Assembly (NCBI RefSeq): GCF_947490415.1 | Contig: NZ_CANLGX010000003.1 | Span: 186,001-250,000, forward strand | Reading direction: 5' to 3' | From: an uncultured Eudoraea sp. | GTDB lineage: Bacteria; Bacteroidota; Bacteroidia; Flavobacteriales; Flavobacteriaceae | DNA: 64,000 nt | In this document: in pieces, positions 1 to 9,001 of the stretch | Layout of the letters: every line of letters starts with the position of its first letter | How positions within the stretch are numbered: position 1 is the stretch's first letter | The notes under the pieces: model-generated | Databases searched by the model: none | What the model was told of the DNA's origin: nothing | What the model saw: only the letters and a program-made list of their open reading frames with translations | Position numbers and translations under genes: made by a program

Positions 1-750
1 GTCATGAAGGCAGTCAAAGAATGTAATAAGGTCATAGCCATCGCCGGGAAGTTCTTTAGCTGTGGAAACTTGAAAGGAAATATTATTAACACCTGAAGCT
101 TTTGCTTTTAATTTGGCATGTTCAATAGATTTGTCATGAAAATCAACCCCAATGAACGTGGAATTTGGAAATGCCTTGGCCATAATAATTGTAGAAGCTG
201 CATGTCCGCAACCAATGTCAGCAACTTTTGCACCTCTTTTAAGTTTTTCTTCAACACCACTAAGTGACGGAATCCAACTTGAGATTAAATTGCCTTCGTA
301 TGAGGGACTAAAAAATTTCTCAGTCCCGCAATACAAACATTTATTATGATTTCCCCAGGAAATACCTTCCCCGGATTTAAATGCTTCTACCATTTTGGGT
401 TCATCGTGATACAGCGAGGTAATTGCATAAAAAGCACCGGTCATAAACACAGGGCTATTTTTATCACCAAAAGCTGCTGTTTGTTCCGGGGTCATAAAGA
501 ATGTATCATTTACATTATCGTATTCTACATAGCCCGATGCCGCCTGAGCTGCCAGCCATTCCCTGACATATCTTTCTGCAGTTTCTGTTGCTTTGGCCAA
601 TTGAGCAGCAGACATTGGCCCTAATTCTGATAGTGATTTGTACAGTCCAAGCTTATCTCCAATAGTAATAAGAGGACCGTTGGCAGCAGCACCCATTTCC
701 ACTACAACTTTCCCCAATAAAGCATGCAATTTTTGTTCATCTAGTTCCAT
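1..750 (-). CDS. SAM-dependent methyltransferase with N-terminal winged-helix region (3' end cut by window)
   Basis: I read an uninterrupted minus-strand frame from the ATG at 748-750 to the window edge, 250 codons with no stop, so the C-terminus is missing. The N-terminal ~90 residues (LHALLGKVVVEMGAAANGP, then AAQLAKATETAERYVREWL) look like the dimerisation/winged-helix segment of plant O-methyltransferase-like and Rv2258c-like proteins. A Rossmann methyltransferase domain follows, with SAM motif I VADIGCGHAAS, the acidic strand FIGVDFHD, and FFDCLHD at the cut edge. Substrate cannot be told. No signal peptide, so cytoplasmic. No partner gene is visible in the window. Confidence 0.85.
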   Translation of the reverse strand, partial: MELDEQKLHALLGKVVVEMGAAANGPLITIGDKLGLYKSLSELGPMSAAQLAKATETAERYVREWLAAQAASGYVEYDNVNDTFFMTPEQTAAFGDKNSPVFMTGAFYAITSLYHDEPKMVEAFKSGEGISWGNHNKCLYCGTEKFFSPSYEGNLISSWIPSLSGVEEKLKRGAKVADIGCGHAASTIIMAKAFPNSTFIGVDFHDKSIEHAKLKAKASGVNNISFQVSTAKELPGDGYDLITFFDCLHD

Positions 751-838
751 AATTCTGAAGTTATTTGTTAATATTAACCAATCAATTTATCTTATCAGAT
801 GAGTCTAAATTGCTAATTAATAATAATATACAGCAAGT

Positions 839-900
839 CATCAAGGACTAAAGCCTTCATTTAATGTCCGAATAATATTCTTTATTTATCAAAGGCCAGA
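839..900 (+). repeat. Imperfect direct repeat, copy A
   Basis: About 62 bases that align, with a few indels, to copy B at 1913-1981. Shared blocks are CATC, AAGGAC, AAGCCT, TTTAA, TGTCCGAA, TTTATTTA, CAAA and CCAGA. Each copy has GGAC and GTCC arms that could form a small hairpin. The two copies have the same orientation and flank the unknown secreted-protein gene at 1018-1782. Confidence 0.5.
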
Positions 901-956
901 ATATGCTAAAAGTTAAAATGTGCTCTTTGAAAGAAATTGTGATCTATCTAATTACC

Positions 957-988
957 AAAAAAAGCCTTGAATATTTATTCAAGGCTTT
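957..988 (-). terminator. Rho-independent terminator of the 1018-1782 gene
   Basis: A perfect 12-bp stem (961-972 with 977-988, loop ATTT) is followed, on the minus strand, by a T run (plus-strand A's at 957-963). It lies just downstream of the stop codon of the secreted-protein gene. Confidence 0.8.
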
Positions 989-1017
989 CCATTTGTCTTT
1001 AATACTTTCAGGTTTGT

Positions 1018-1782
1018 TTACTCTGTAGGGGCAGATGCACCTGCAACAATTCTGTAAACGTTGGAATTACGTTTGTTATAGTTCTCCTGAAAGCCATCCC
1101 AAAATCCTTCAGGTGCGGCCCAGTCATCGCTAAAAGCAGGTGATAATGCTTCTTGCAGGGAGGAAAATATATCATAGGAATAGCTGCTATAGGTGAACGA
1201 AGAAGTAACCGGAGAAATGATGGCCTGATTACCCCAGCCTTTCATGCTAGTTTTCCCTTCCTTCATGGCCTTTTCTACCATAGGTTTCCATTTCTCGGCT
1301 TCAAAAGCAAGGTGCTGCCCTGAATTTTTTGTGTCGTGATAAATGATCCGCACAAATTTATAATCATCATTGGTTGAATTTTCTGCCCGGATATGGTTGG
1401 GAAGATCGCTCAGGAATACGTGATGCATATTGGTGCTAATCTCCCATGTTGCAATATCTTCCATTTTAACATCCGGAAACATTGCGTCTATACTTCCCCA
1501 ATCTGCTCCTTTGTCAATATCTTTAAAAGTATTTATTATTAGGATATTCGGGCTGGTATCCTGGTTTACACCTCCGACCCTTTGTAAAATGGCCCAAAAT
1601 GTCAGGTTGCCTTTTGTAACTTCCTTTTCTGCCCATTTGGCCCAATACGTAGTTTCTCTTTTTAAATACTCCTGCATATTTTCAGGTGCTACCTTTCTAT
1701 ATTGATGCGTTGTGATTGCCTGGGCCATTGCAAATTGAAAACTCAATAAGCAGATGACTAAAAATGTAATTCCTTTTCTCAT
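1018..1782 (-). CDS. Secreted protein of unknown function
   Basis: 254 residues, starting with a clear Sec signal peptide (MRKGITFLVICLLSFQFAMAQ, cleavage probably after AMA). I do not recognise a named family. The mature part is mixed alpha/beta and rich in aromatic residues (YWAKWAEKE, KGWGNQAIISP, WAAPEGFWDGFQENY). There is no lipobox, no transmembrane segment after the signal, and no evident type IX C-terminal sorting domain. The gene stands alone with its own terminator at 957-988 and lies between the direct repeats at 839-900 and 1913-1981. A weak TAACTTTA box (plus-strand 1796-1803) sits just upstream. Confidence 0.75.
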   Translation of the reverse strand: MRKGITFLVICLLSFQFAMAQAITTHQYRKVAPENMQEYLKRETTYWAKWAEKEVTKGNLTFWAILQRVGGVNQDTSPNILIINTFKDIDKGADWGSIDAMFPDVKMEDIATWEISTNMHHVFLSDLPNHIRAENSTNDDYKFVRIIYHDTKNSGQHLAFEAEKWKPMVEKAMKEGKTSMKGWGNQAIISPVTSSFTYSSYSYDIFSSLQEALSPAFSDDWAAPEGFWDGFQENYNKRNSNVYRIVAGASAPTE

Positions 1783-2146
1783 TCCATGGTTGTTTTAAAG
1801 TTAGTATTCAGATATAGAATAGTATTTTAGGTAAAGCCCCGCATATTTAGTGCTTTACATCACTATTCCAAAGTTTAATACACAAATAAAGTTGAAATTC
1901 AAAAATTTAAACCATCTCAAAGGACGAAGCCTCGCTTTAAATGTCCGAAATGCCTTTTTTATTTACCAAATGATTTCCAGACAAATCTATTTGAAATAAT
2001 CCTTAGAGGGCAAAGTTTAGTCGTGGTAAGTCTAATTAGATTCTAGCAAGAATCAATAATTTGATAAAATGCCCATTAATTACCGGAAGGATTCTTAGCA
2101 ATTCTTGTTGGTTTAACACATGAAAAAAGTAAAAACGCAAATATGA
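1783..2146. other. Intergenic region between secreted-protein gene and porX
   Basis: 364 bases, AT-rich, without a convincing ORF. It holds copy B of the direct repeat (1913-1981). The stretch 2000-2146, downstream of the porX stop, shows no clear terminator hairpin. Confidence 0.6.
1913..1981 (+). repeat. Imperfect direct repeat, copy B
   Basis: Partner of the copy at 839-900, same orientation. The central part AAAGGACGAAGCCTCGCTTT can fold as nested short stems (GGAC with GTCC, AAGC with GCTT). I did not notice a third copy in the window. Confidence 0.5.
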
Positions 2147-3691
2147 TTATCTTGGCTCCAGCACCACAAATGGTATAATCATTTCCTCCAGAGAAACACC
2201 TCCATGTTGATAAGAATTTCTGTAATAGCTCACATAGTGGTTGTAATTATTTGGGTAAGCAAAAAACAAGTCATTTTTTGCAAAAATAAATGAACTACTC
2301 ATTGTAATACTTGGCAGATGAATATTAGCAGGGTCTTTGGCCTCTATCACATCATTGCTATTATATGTAAGACTCCGGCCTGTTTTATATCTAAGATTAA
2401 GACTGGTCTCTTTGTCTCCAATCACTTTAGAAGGTTGTTTTACATTTATAGTTCCGTGATCTGTAGTAATGACTAATTTTAAGCCCATACTTTGAGCCTG
2501 TTGAATGATCTCAAGAAGAGGCGAATTCTTAAACCAACTATTGGTTAAGGACCGATAAGCCTTATCATTGGATGCCAATTCTTTAATAACATCCATCTCG
2601 GTTTTGGAATGTGAAAGCATATCCACAAAATTATACACCAGAACCGTAAGGTCATTTTTCTTTTGGGAACGAAAGTTTTGAGAAAGATGTTTACCTTGTT
2701 TAAGACTACTGATTTTATGATACTCCCATTTTAAGTCAAGTCCCAATCGTTTTAATTGTTCTCCAAGGAATTTATCCTCAAATAAATTCTTTCCCCCTTC
2801 GTCCGTATCGTTCTTCCACCATTCGGGGTATTTTTTTTCCATTCCCAGGGGCATAAGGCCCGAGAAAATGGCATTTCGCGCATATTGTGTAGCAGTTGGC
2901 AGAATACTGTAATATGGCATTTCCTTGCTTTTCTTGTAATAAGGCGTTAGTACATCTTCGAATGAAAACCACTGGTCATACCTTAAATTGTCTATCACCA
3001 ATAAGAGGGTAGGGGTATCCTTGATTTCAGGCAGAATTAGTTCCTTAAACAAGGTATGCGACATTACCGGGCCATCACCATCCTCAAACCAGTTGGCATA
3101 ATTCTTTTCAATAAATTTTCCGAACTGATTATTAGCTTCAACTTTTTGAGACTCCAAAATTTCAAACATCCCGGAATCTTCTATTTCTTCCAATTGTAAT
3201 TCCCAATAAATAAGCTTCTTATAAAGATCTGCCCATTCTTCATAAGAGTTGACCATAGATAGGTCCATCGAGATCTTTCTGAACTCTTGCTGGTAGTTGG
3301 AAGTCGTCTTTTCTGATACCAAACGAGAGTGATCTAAGTTTTTTTTAAGTGAAAGAAGTATTTGATTAGGATTGACTGGTTTTATAAGATAGTCGGCAAT
3401 TTTTGAGCCAATAGCCTCTTCCATGATATACTCCTCTTCACTTTTGGTAATCATTACTACCGGAAGGGTTGTATCTATTGCTTTAATCTCAGCTAATGTC
3501 TCCAAACCGGAAATTCCCGGCATATTCTCATCGAGAAAAACAATATCAAAATTCCGGGCTCTAATTTCTTCCAATGCATCCTGACCGCTTTTGCAAGTTA
3601 CTACCTGATAGTTTTTGCCTTCCAGAAAAATAATATGGGGCTTTAGCAAATCTATCTCATCATCTACCCAAAGGATTGTTATCTTGTCCAT
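2147..3691 (-). CDS. porX: Type IX secretion response regulator PorX (receiver plus PglZ domain)
   Basis: 514 residues. Residues 1-120 are a CheY-like receiver: acidic pair D10-D11, phosphoacceptor D54 in VFLDENMPG, T82 in VVMITKS, and K104 in LIKPVNP. From about residue 220 to the end is a PglZ/alkaline-phosphatase-fold domain (LLLVIDNLRYDQW, VITTDHGT). This architecture and length are those of PorX, the regulator that works with the kinase PorY and the sigma factor SigP on type IX secretion genes in Bacteroidota. Neither porY nor sigP is in the window. The gene is divergent from the HD-domain gene, with only about 19-37 bp between start codons. Confidence 0.93.
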   Translation of the reverse strand: MDKITILWVDDEIDLLKPHIIFLEGKNYQVVTCKSGQDALEEIRARNFDIVFLDENMPGISGLETLAEIKAIDTTLPVVMITKSEEEYIMEEAIGSKIADYLIKPVNPNQILLSLKKNLDHSRLVSEKTTSNYQQEFRKISMDLSMVNSYEEWADLYKKLIYWELQLEEIEDSGMFEILESQKVEANNQFGKFIEKNYANWFEDGDGPVMSHTLFKELILPEIKDTPTLLLVIDNLRYDQWFSFEDVLTPYYKKSKEMPYYSILPTATQYARNAIFSGLMPLGMEKKYPEWWKNDTDEGGKNLFEDKFLGEQLKRLGLDLKWEYHKISSLKQGKHLSQNFRSQKKNDLTVLVYNFVDMLSHSKTEMDVIKELASNDKAYRSLTNSWFKNSPLLEIIQQAQSMGLKLVITTDHGTINVKQPSKVIGDKETSLNLRYKTGRSLTYNSNDVIEAKDPANIHLPSITMSSSFIFAKNDLFFAYPNNYNHYVSYYRNSYQHGGVSLEEMIIPFVVLEPR

Positions 3692-3728
3692 TTAGTCCTT
3701 ATCTTTACCGTTGAAAACAATAGCTATT

Positions 3729-4958
3729 TTGTCAAAATCAAACAAGCTTAAAATATTCAACGATCCAATTTACGGATTTATTAGAATTCCAGATGCACTA
3801 ATTTTCAACCTGATAGCGGACCCATATTTTCAAAGGCTTCGGCGTATTTCACAAATGGGGCTTTCATATCTGGTTTATCCGGGAGCACATCATACTCGTT
3901 TTCATCATGCATTAGGCAGTATGCATTTAATGCAGGAAGCAATACAACTACTTCGCTTTAAGGGGATTGAGGTTTCAGATGAGGAAGCACAAGGATTACT
4001 ATGTGCTATCTTATTGCACGATATTGGCCATGGGCCTTTTTCACATGCTATGGAACATAGTTTGGTAGAAGGAATAAATCATGAAGCAATTTCGCACCTT
4101 TTTATGGAGGTACTTAACCGCAAGTTTAACGGAAGTTTAACTTTAGGAATTGAAATTTTTAAAGGCACGTATAGAAAAAAATTTCTGAATCAACTGGTCA
4201 GCAGTCAATTGGATATGGACCGATTAGACTATTTGAAGCGGGATAGTTTTTATACTGGCGTTGCAGAAGGAAATATAAATGCCGAGCGTTTAATAACGAT
4301 GTTAAATGTTGTGGATGGCATCTTGGTTGTTGAAGAAAAGGGAATCTATTCCGTAGAGAAATTTCTAATGGCCAGAAGATTTATGTATTGGCAGGTATAC
4401 CTTCATAAAACAGGATTAGTAGCTGAGCAATTGCTAATTAAAACATTACAGAGGGCAAAGGAACTGGTTGGTATGAATGTTGAATTGGCTTGTAGCCCGG
4501 CTCTCATGTTCTTTTTGAAAAACAAAATAGACAAGGAGAATTTTAATTTGGAGGTCTTGGATCTTTTTGCAAGTCTCGATGACACGGATATATTGGCTGC
4601 GATAAAACAATGGCAGCATAACAGTGACTTTGTTTTGTCAAAACTTTGCGGGATGATTCTGAATCGAAGATTGCTCAATATAAGGCTAAAAGACCAGCCT
4701 GAAAAGGAGAAGAGATTTAATGAACTTTTTGGGAATTTTAGAACAAAATACAAGTTGAGCGAAACAGAAACCTCCTATTTTGTATTCCGAGGAATTATAG
4801 AGAACAAGGCCTATAATCGTCATAGCCAGAATATAAATATTTTACGCAGTAATGGTAAATTATTAGATGTTGCCAAAGCATCGGATCATTTAAATTTAAC
4901 CTCCCTGTCTGAGACGGTAACTAAATATTATATCTGTTATCCAAAAGATGATCTTTAG
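3729..4958 (+). CDS. HD-domain phosphohydrolase (dGTPase/SAMHD1-like)
   Basis: About 409 residues. The metal-binding HD signatures are visible: HHTRFHHALGSMHLM, LLHDIGHGPFSHAMEH, and the downstream Asp in SQLDMDRLDYLKRDS. These identify the HD superfamily of deoxynucleotide triphosphohydrolase-like enzymes (COG1078 type); the substrate is not established for this subgroup. Two in-frame TTG codons can start it, at 3711 and 3729. I chose 3729 because the protein then begins SKSNKLKIFNDPIYGF, which from memory matches relatives. No ATG is available upstream. It lies directly before the lipid A genes, with a separate promoter-like box between. Confidence 0.85.
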   Translation: MSKSNKLKIFNDPIYGFIRIPDALIFNLIADPYFQRLRRISQMGLSYLVYPGAHHTRFHHALGSMHLMQEAIQLLRFKGIEVSDEEAQGLLCAILLHDIGHGPFSHAMEHSLVEGINHEAISHLFMEVLNRKFNGSLTLGIEIFKGTYRKKFLNQLVSSQLDMDRLDYLKRDSFYTGVAEGNINAERLITMLNVVDGILVVEEKGIYSVEKFLMARRFMYWQVYLHKTGLVAEQLLIKTLQRAKELVGMNVELACSPALMFFLKNKIDKENFNLEVLDLFASLDDTDILAAIKQWQHNSDFVLSKLCGMILNRRLLNIRLKDQPEKEKRFNELFGNFRTKYKLSETETSYFVFRGIIENKAYNRHSQNINILRSNGKLLDVAKASDHLNLTSLSETVTKYYICYPKDDL

Positions 4959-5079
4959 CTCTAATATTCTGAATTTTGGTCACCTCCAATTTCTTGAAAG
5001 CGTTTTGAAAGTCTTAATATGCTAATTTATAGGGATTTATGCACATGTATTCTGCTTAATACCATTAATCAATTTTTCT

Positions 5080-5087
5080 TACTTTTG
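5080..5087 (+). promoter_or_regulatory. Promoter -7 box for the lpx operon
   Basis: TACTTTTG is an exact match to the Bacteroidota -7 consensus TAnnTTTG, 36 bases before the lpxD start. No TTG is evident at the usual -33 distance, so the call rests on one box. Confidence 0.45.
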
Positions 5088-5123
5088 TCTGAATCTAAAC
5101 ACAGGGTTAAATTATTTTAAAAT

Positions 5124-6149
5124 TTGAAATTTACAGCTAGTCAGATTGCAGGTATTTTGGAGGGTGAGGTAGAAGGCAACCCAGAAGTTGCTGTGCATAA
5201 ATTGGCTAAGATTGAAGAAGGAGAAATTGGTTCATTAACTTTTTTGGCTAATCCCAAATACACCTCTTTTATATATAGCACCGAAGCATCAATCACTCTT
5301 GTAAATAAAGATTTTGTCCCAGAGCAGGCCATTACTACTACCTTGATTAAGGTTGATGATGCCTACGAATCTTTTTCAAAATTATTAGAATATTACAATC
5401 AGGTTAAGAATAACAAAACGGGACTGGAAAGGCCCATATTTTTATCAGAATCTGCCACTTATGGAGAAAATTTCTATTTGGGAGCATTTTCATATTTGGG
5501 TAACAATGTAAAAATTGGTAATGATGTAAAAATTTACCCGAATGTCTATATAGGTGACAATGTAACCATAGCGGATAATGTTCTGATTTTTGCAGGAGCC
5601 AAAATTTATTCAGAATCAATAATCGGAAAGGGATGTGTAATTCATAGTGGGGCAATCATTGGAGCAGATGGATTTGGTTTTGCGCCTAATTCAAATGGGG
5701 AGTATAGTAAAGTTCCTCAAACCGGGAATGTAATTCTGGAGGAAAATGTAGATGTTGGTGCAGGAACTACTATAGATAGGGCAACGCTCGGATCAACCAT
5801 TCTTAGAAATGGTGTAAAACTGGATAACCAAATTCAAATTGCTCATAATGTTGAGATTGGAGAGCATACGGCTATAGCAGCCCAGACAGGTATAGCGGGG
5901 TCTACCAAAATTGGAAGAAATTGCAAGATTGGGGGCCAGGTTGGCATTGTTGGACATATAACTATTGGCGACAGGGTTAGGATACAGGCACAATCAGGAA
6001 TAGGTAGAAATGTAAAAGATGATGAATTCATACAGGGATCACCTGCATTTAACTATGCAGACTATAATAAATCTTATGTTCATTTTAAAAACCTACCAAA
6101 ACTGGAGAACAGGATTAATAATTTGGAAAAAAAAAGTGACGATAAATAA
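5124..6149 (+). CDS. lpxD: UDP-3-O-(3-hydroxyacyl)glucosamine N-acyltransferase LpxD
   Basis: 341 residues, normal LpxD length, starting at TTG. It transfers a 3-hydroxyacyl chain from ACP to the glucosamine 2-amine, the third step of lipid A synthesis, in the cytoplasm. The uridine-binding N-terminal domain (about residues 1-105, with SLTFLANPKY) is followed by a left-handed beta-helix of hexapeptide repeats. Diagnostic motifs are GADGFGFAP and QIAHNVEIG, with the catalytic base H241, and a second conserved His, H278, in IVGHITIG. It heads the cluster lpxD, lpxC-fabZ, lpxA, efp, with a 3-base gap to the next gene. Confidence 0.95.
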   Translation: MKFTASQIAGILEGEVEGNPEVAVHKLAKIEEGEIGSLTFLANPKYTSFIYSTEASITLVNKDFVPEQAITTTLIKVDDAYESFSKLLEYYNQVKNNKTGLERPIFLSESATYGENFYLGAFSYLGNNVKIGNDVKIYPNVYIGDNVTIADNVLIFAGAKIYSESIIGKGCVIHSGAIIGADGFGFAPNSNGEYSKVPQTGNVILEENVDVGAGTTIDRATLGSTILRNGVKLDNQIQIAHNVEIGEHTAIAAQTGIAGSTKIGRNCKIGGQVGIVGHITIGDRVRIQAQSGIGRNVKDDEFIQGSPAFNYADYNKSYVHFKNLPKLENRINNLEKKSDDK

Positions 6150-6152
6150 AGG

Positions 6153-7550
6153 ATGGCAAAACAGCGTACAATAGCAAATGAAGTAACATTAACCGGCGTG
6201 GGTTTGCATACCGGAGAGAAAGTTACCATGAAATTTGTTCCTGCAACCGAGAACCACGGCTTTGCTTTTAAACGAGTTGATCTGGAAGGGGAACCAATTA
6301 TAGAAGCAGATGCGAATTATGTGGTTAACACTCAAAGAGGGACTAATCTTGAGAAAAGAGGCGTTAAGATCCAAACCTCGGAACATGTTCTTGCAGCATT
6401 GGTGGGCATGGAGATAGATAATGTTTTAATAGAATTGGATGCCCCTGAACCACCCATCATGGATGGATCTTCCAAGTTTTTTGTCGAGGCGCTTGAAAAG
6501 GCCGGAATTGTAGAACAGGACGCCGAGCGAGAAGAATATGTTGTTAAAGAAGTAATTACTTATAAAGATGAAGCTTCCGGAAGTGATATAACATTAATTC
6601 CTGCGGAGGATTACAAAATTACCACCATGGTAGATTTTGGCACCAAGGTTCTTGGGACACAAAATGCTACCCTAGAGAAAATAGCAGATTTTAAGAGTGA
6701 AATTGCAGATGCCAGGACATTTAGTTTTCTTCATGAATTGGAAATGTTATTGGAAAATGGGTTAATAAAAGGGGGTGATTTGAACAATGCCATTGTTTAT
6801 GTAGACAAGGAAATTTCAGCTCCCACCATGAAGAAGCTTGAAAAGGCTTTTAATAAGAAAAAACTGTCGGTGAAGCCTAATGGTATTTTAGATAATCTGA
6901 CATTACATCAACCAAACGAAGCTGCCAGACACAAATTATTGGACGTAATTGGAGATTTAGCATTGGCAGGAACAAGAATTAAGGGGAAAGTAATTGCCAA
7001 TAAGCCCGGACATTACGTAAATACTCAATTTGCCAAAAAGCTGTCCAAAATAATTAAATTGGAAAAAAGGAATAAGGTTCCAAAATTCGATTTAAATCAA
7101 CCTCCATTAATGGACATCACTCAAATTATGAAAATGTTGCCACACAGGCCACCTTTCCTTTTGGTTGATAAAATAATGGAACTTTCTGATTCTCATGTGG
7201 TAGGGGTAAAAAATGTTACCATGAACGAACCATTTTTCGTGGGACACTTTCCCGGAGCGCCTGTCATGCCTGGGGTTTTACAGGTAGAAGCTATGGCACA
7301 GACAGGGGGAATACTGGTTTTAAACACAGTTCCTGATCCTGAAAATTACCTTACTTTCTTTATGAAGATCGACAATGTTAAATTTAAACAACAAGTCGTC
7401 CCTGGAGATACTTTAATCTTTAAGTGCGATCTTATCTCACCAATACGAAGAGGAATCTGTCATATGCAGGCTTATGCATATGCAAATGGAAAATTGGTGT
7501 CCGAAGCAGAATTAATGGCCCAAATCGTAAAAACAAAACAAGAAGATTAG
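6153..7550 (+). CDS. lpxC/fabZ: Bifunctional LpxC deacetylase / FabZ dehydratase
   Basis: 465 residues, a fusion typical of Bacteroidota. Residues 1 to about 310 are LpxC, the zinc deacetylase that commits to lipid A synthesis: EHVLAAL with H78, and [10 protein letters not shown] with H260 and D264 as the zinc ligands. Residues about 320-465 are FabZ, the 3-hydroxyacyl-ACP dehydratase with a hot-dog fold: catalytic H365 in GHFPG and E379 in QVEAMAQ. The fusion ties together two enzymes that draw on the 3-hydroxyacyl-ACP pool. Gaps are 3 bases to lpxD and 1 base to lpxA, so it is co-transcribed. Confidence 0.96.
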   Translation: MAKQRTIANEVTLTGVGLHTGEKVTMKFVPATENHGFAFKRVDLEGEPIIEADANYVVNTQRGTNLEKRGVKIQTSEHVLAALVGMEIDNVLIELDAPEPPIMDGSSKFFVEALEKAGIVEQDAEREEYVVKEVITYKDEASGSDITLIPAEDYKITTMVDFGTKVLGTQNATLEKIADFKSEIADARTFSFLHELEMLLENGLIKGGDLNNAIVYVDKEISAPTMKKLEKAFNKKKLSVKPNGILDNLTLHQPNEAARHKLLDVIGDLALAGTRIKGKVIANKPGHYVNTQFAKKLSKIIKLEKRNKVPKFDLNQPPLMDITQIMKMLPHRPPFLLVDKIMELSDSHVVGVKNVTMNEPFFVGHFPGAPVMPGVLQVEAMAQTGGILVLNTVPDPENYLTFFMKIDNVKFKQQVVPGDTLIFKCDLISPIRRGICHMQAYAYANGKLVSEAELMAQIVKTKQED

Positions 7551-7551
7551 C

Positions 7552-8337
7552 ATGAATCAGCCGCTTGCCTACGTTCACCCAGGAGCTAAAATTGCAAAAA
7601 ATGTGGTTATAGAACCATTTACCACTATCCATAACAATGTGATAATTGGCGATGGTACCTGGATAGGCTCCAATGTTACTATTATGGAAGGTGCCCGCAT
7701 AGGAAAGAATTGCAATATTTTTCCCGGTGCCGTAATATCAGCACCGCCTCAGGATTTGAAATATGAAGGGGAAGAAACTACTGTGGTTATTGGTAACAAC
7801 ACCACAATCCGGGAGTGTGCTACCATTCACAAAGGTACCCATGACAGAATGAAAACAGTCATTGGTAAAAATTGTCTTATTATGGCCTATTGCCATATTG
7901 CCCATGATTGTTTTGTAGGCAATAATTGTATTTTCTCCAATAATTCAACCCTTGCAGGACACGTAACGATTGGCGATAATGTTATTCTTGCAGGTCTGGT
8001 GGCTGTGCATCAATTTGTTTCAATTGGAAACCATGCTTTTGTAACTGGCGGATCCTTAGTGCGTAAAGATGTTCCTCCTTATGTCAAGGGCGCAAGAGAA
8101 CCAATGTCATATGTTGGAATAAATTCCGTCGGACTGCGAAGGAGAGGATTTGATTCAGATAAAATCAGGGAGATACAGAATATTTACAGAATACTTTATC
8201 AGAAGAATTATAACAACACTCAGGCTGTACAGATCATTGAAGCAGAAATGGAAGCTACGCCCGAAAGAGATGAAATCTTACAGTTTATTCGTGATTCCCA
8301 AAGGGGGATAATGAAAGGCTATTTTAGTACAAATTAA
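7552..8337 (+). CDS. lpxA: UDP-N-acetylglucosamine O-acyltransferase LpxA
   Basis: 261 residues, the standard length. It adds the first 3-hydroxyacyl chain in lipid A synthesis. It is a left-handed beta-helix with hexapeptide repeats from residue 8 on; the catalytic His is H118 in HIAHDCFVG. A C-terminal helical domain (IREIQNIYRILY) is present. Neighbouring motifs TIHKGT and LAGLVAVHQFVSIG are those of LpxA. Starts 1 base after lpxC-fabZ and ends 6 bases before efp. Confidence 0.96.
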   Translation: MNQPLAYVHPGAKIAKNVVIEPFTTIHNNVIIGDGTWIGSNVTIMEGARIGKNCNIFPGAVISAPPQDLKYEGEETTVVIGNNTTIRECATIHKGTHDRMKTVIGKNCLIMAYCHIAHDCFVGNNCIFSNNSTLAGHVTIGDNVILAGLVAVHQFVSIGNHAFVTGGSLVRKDVPPYVKGAREPMSYVGINSVGLRRRGFDSDKIREIQNIYRILYQKNYNNTQAVQIIEAEMEATPERDEILQFIRDSQRGIMKGYFSTN

Positions 8338-8343
8338 TTATCT

Positions 8344-8910
8344 ATGGCAAATACATCCGATATTAGAAAAGGATTGTGCATTAAGTACAACAATGATATT
8401 TATAAGGTTATTGAGTTTTTACACGTAAAACCGGGTAAAGGACCTGCATTTGTACGAACCAAACTTAAAAGCGTAACAAACGGAAAAGTTTTGGATAATA
8501 CTTTCTCTGCCGGGCATAAAATTGAAGATGTACGTGTGGAAACAAGGTCTTATCAGTTTTTGTATTCCGATGGCACAACCTATCATTTTATGAATACTGA
8601 TGATTATAATCAAATTTCACTTCAGGAAGATATTCTGGACGCTCCGGGACTTTTAAAAGAAGGCGAAGTAGTTACAATAATGTTTAACACGGAAGATAGC
8701 ATGCCATTATCCGTGGATATGCCCGCCAGTGTCATTTTAGAAGTTACCCATACAGAACCCGGACTTAAAGGAAATACTGCTACAAATGCATCGAAGCCAG
8801 CGGTTGTTGAGACCGGAGCCAAAGTAAATGTACCACTTTTTATTAATGAAGGGGATAAAATTAAAATTGATACTGAAAAGGGCTCTTATATGGAGAGGGC
8901 AAAAGAATAA
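8344..8910 (+). CDS. efp: Translation elongation factor P
   Basis: 188 residues, the full three-domain length. It relieves ribosome stalling at proline runs. The loop that reaches the peptidyl-transferase centre is KPGKGPAFVR, with Lys32 at the position that is post-translationally modified in many EF-Ps. The C-terminal OB domain ends GDKIKIDTEKGSYMERAKE. No modification enzyme (EpmA, EarP) is in the window. Placement behind lpxA is an order I associate with Flavobacteriaceae. Confidence 0.96.
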   Translation: MANTSDIRKGLCIKYNNDIYKVIEFLHVKPGKGPAFVRTKLKSVTNGKVLDNTFSAGHKIEDVRVETRSYQFLYSDGTTYHFMNTDDYNQISLQEDILDAPGLLKEGEVVTIMFNTEDSMPLSVDMPASVILEVTHTEPGLKGNTATNASKPAVVETGAKVNVPLFINEGDKIKIDTEKGSYMERAKE

Positions 8911-9001
8911 ATATAGATAAATATCTGTATTTAAATGTATTAGGTTATTTTATTTTGATCATTGATTTATATTTTAAGTTGTTAATTTAGATAAACTTTT
9001 C

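Noticed and set aside
346-624. 92-codon plus-strand frame with many Cys and Phe
   Set aside because: It is antisense to the methyltransferase, whose motifs are clear in the minus-strand frame; the composition is that of a shadow frame.
2147-3691. PglZ domain as part of a BREX phage-defence system
   Set aside because: The receiver-plus-PglZ architecture and length are those of PorX, and no brxA/B/C or pglX gene is nearby.
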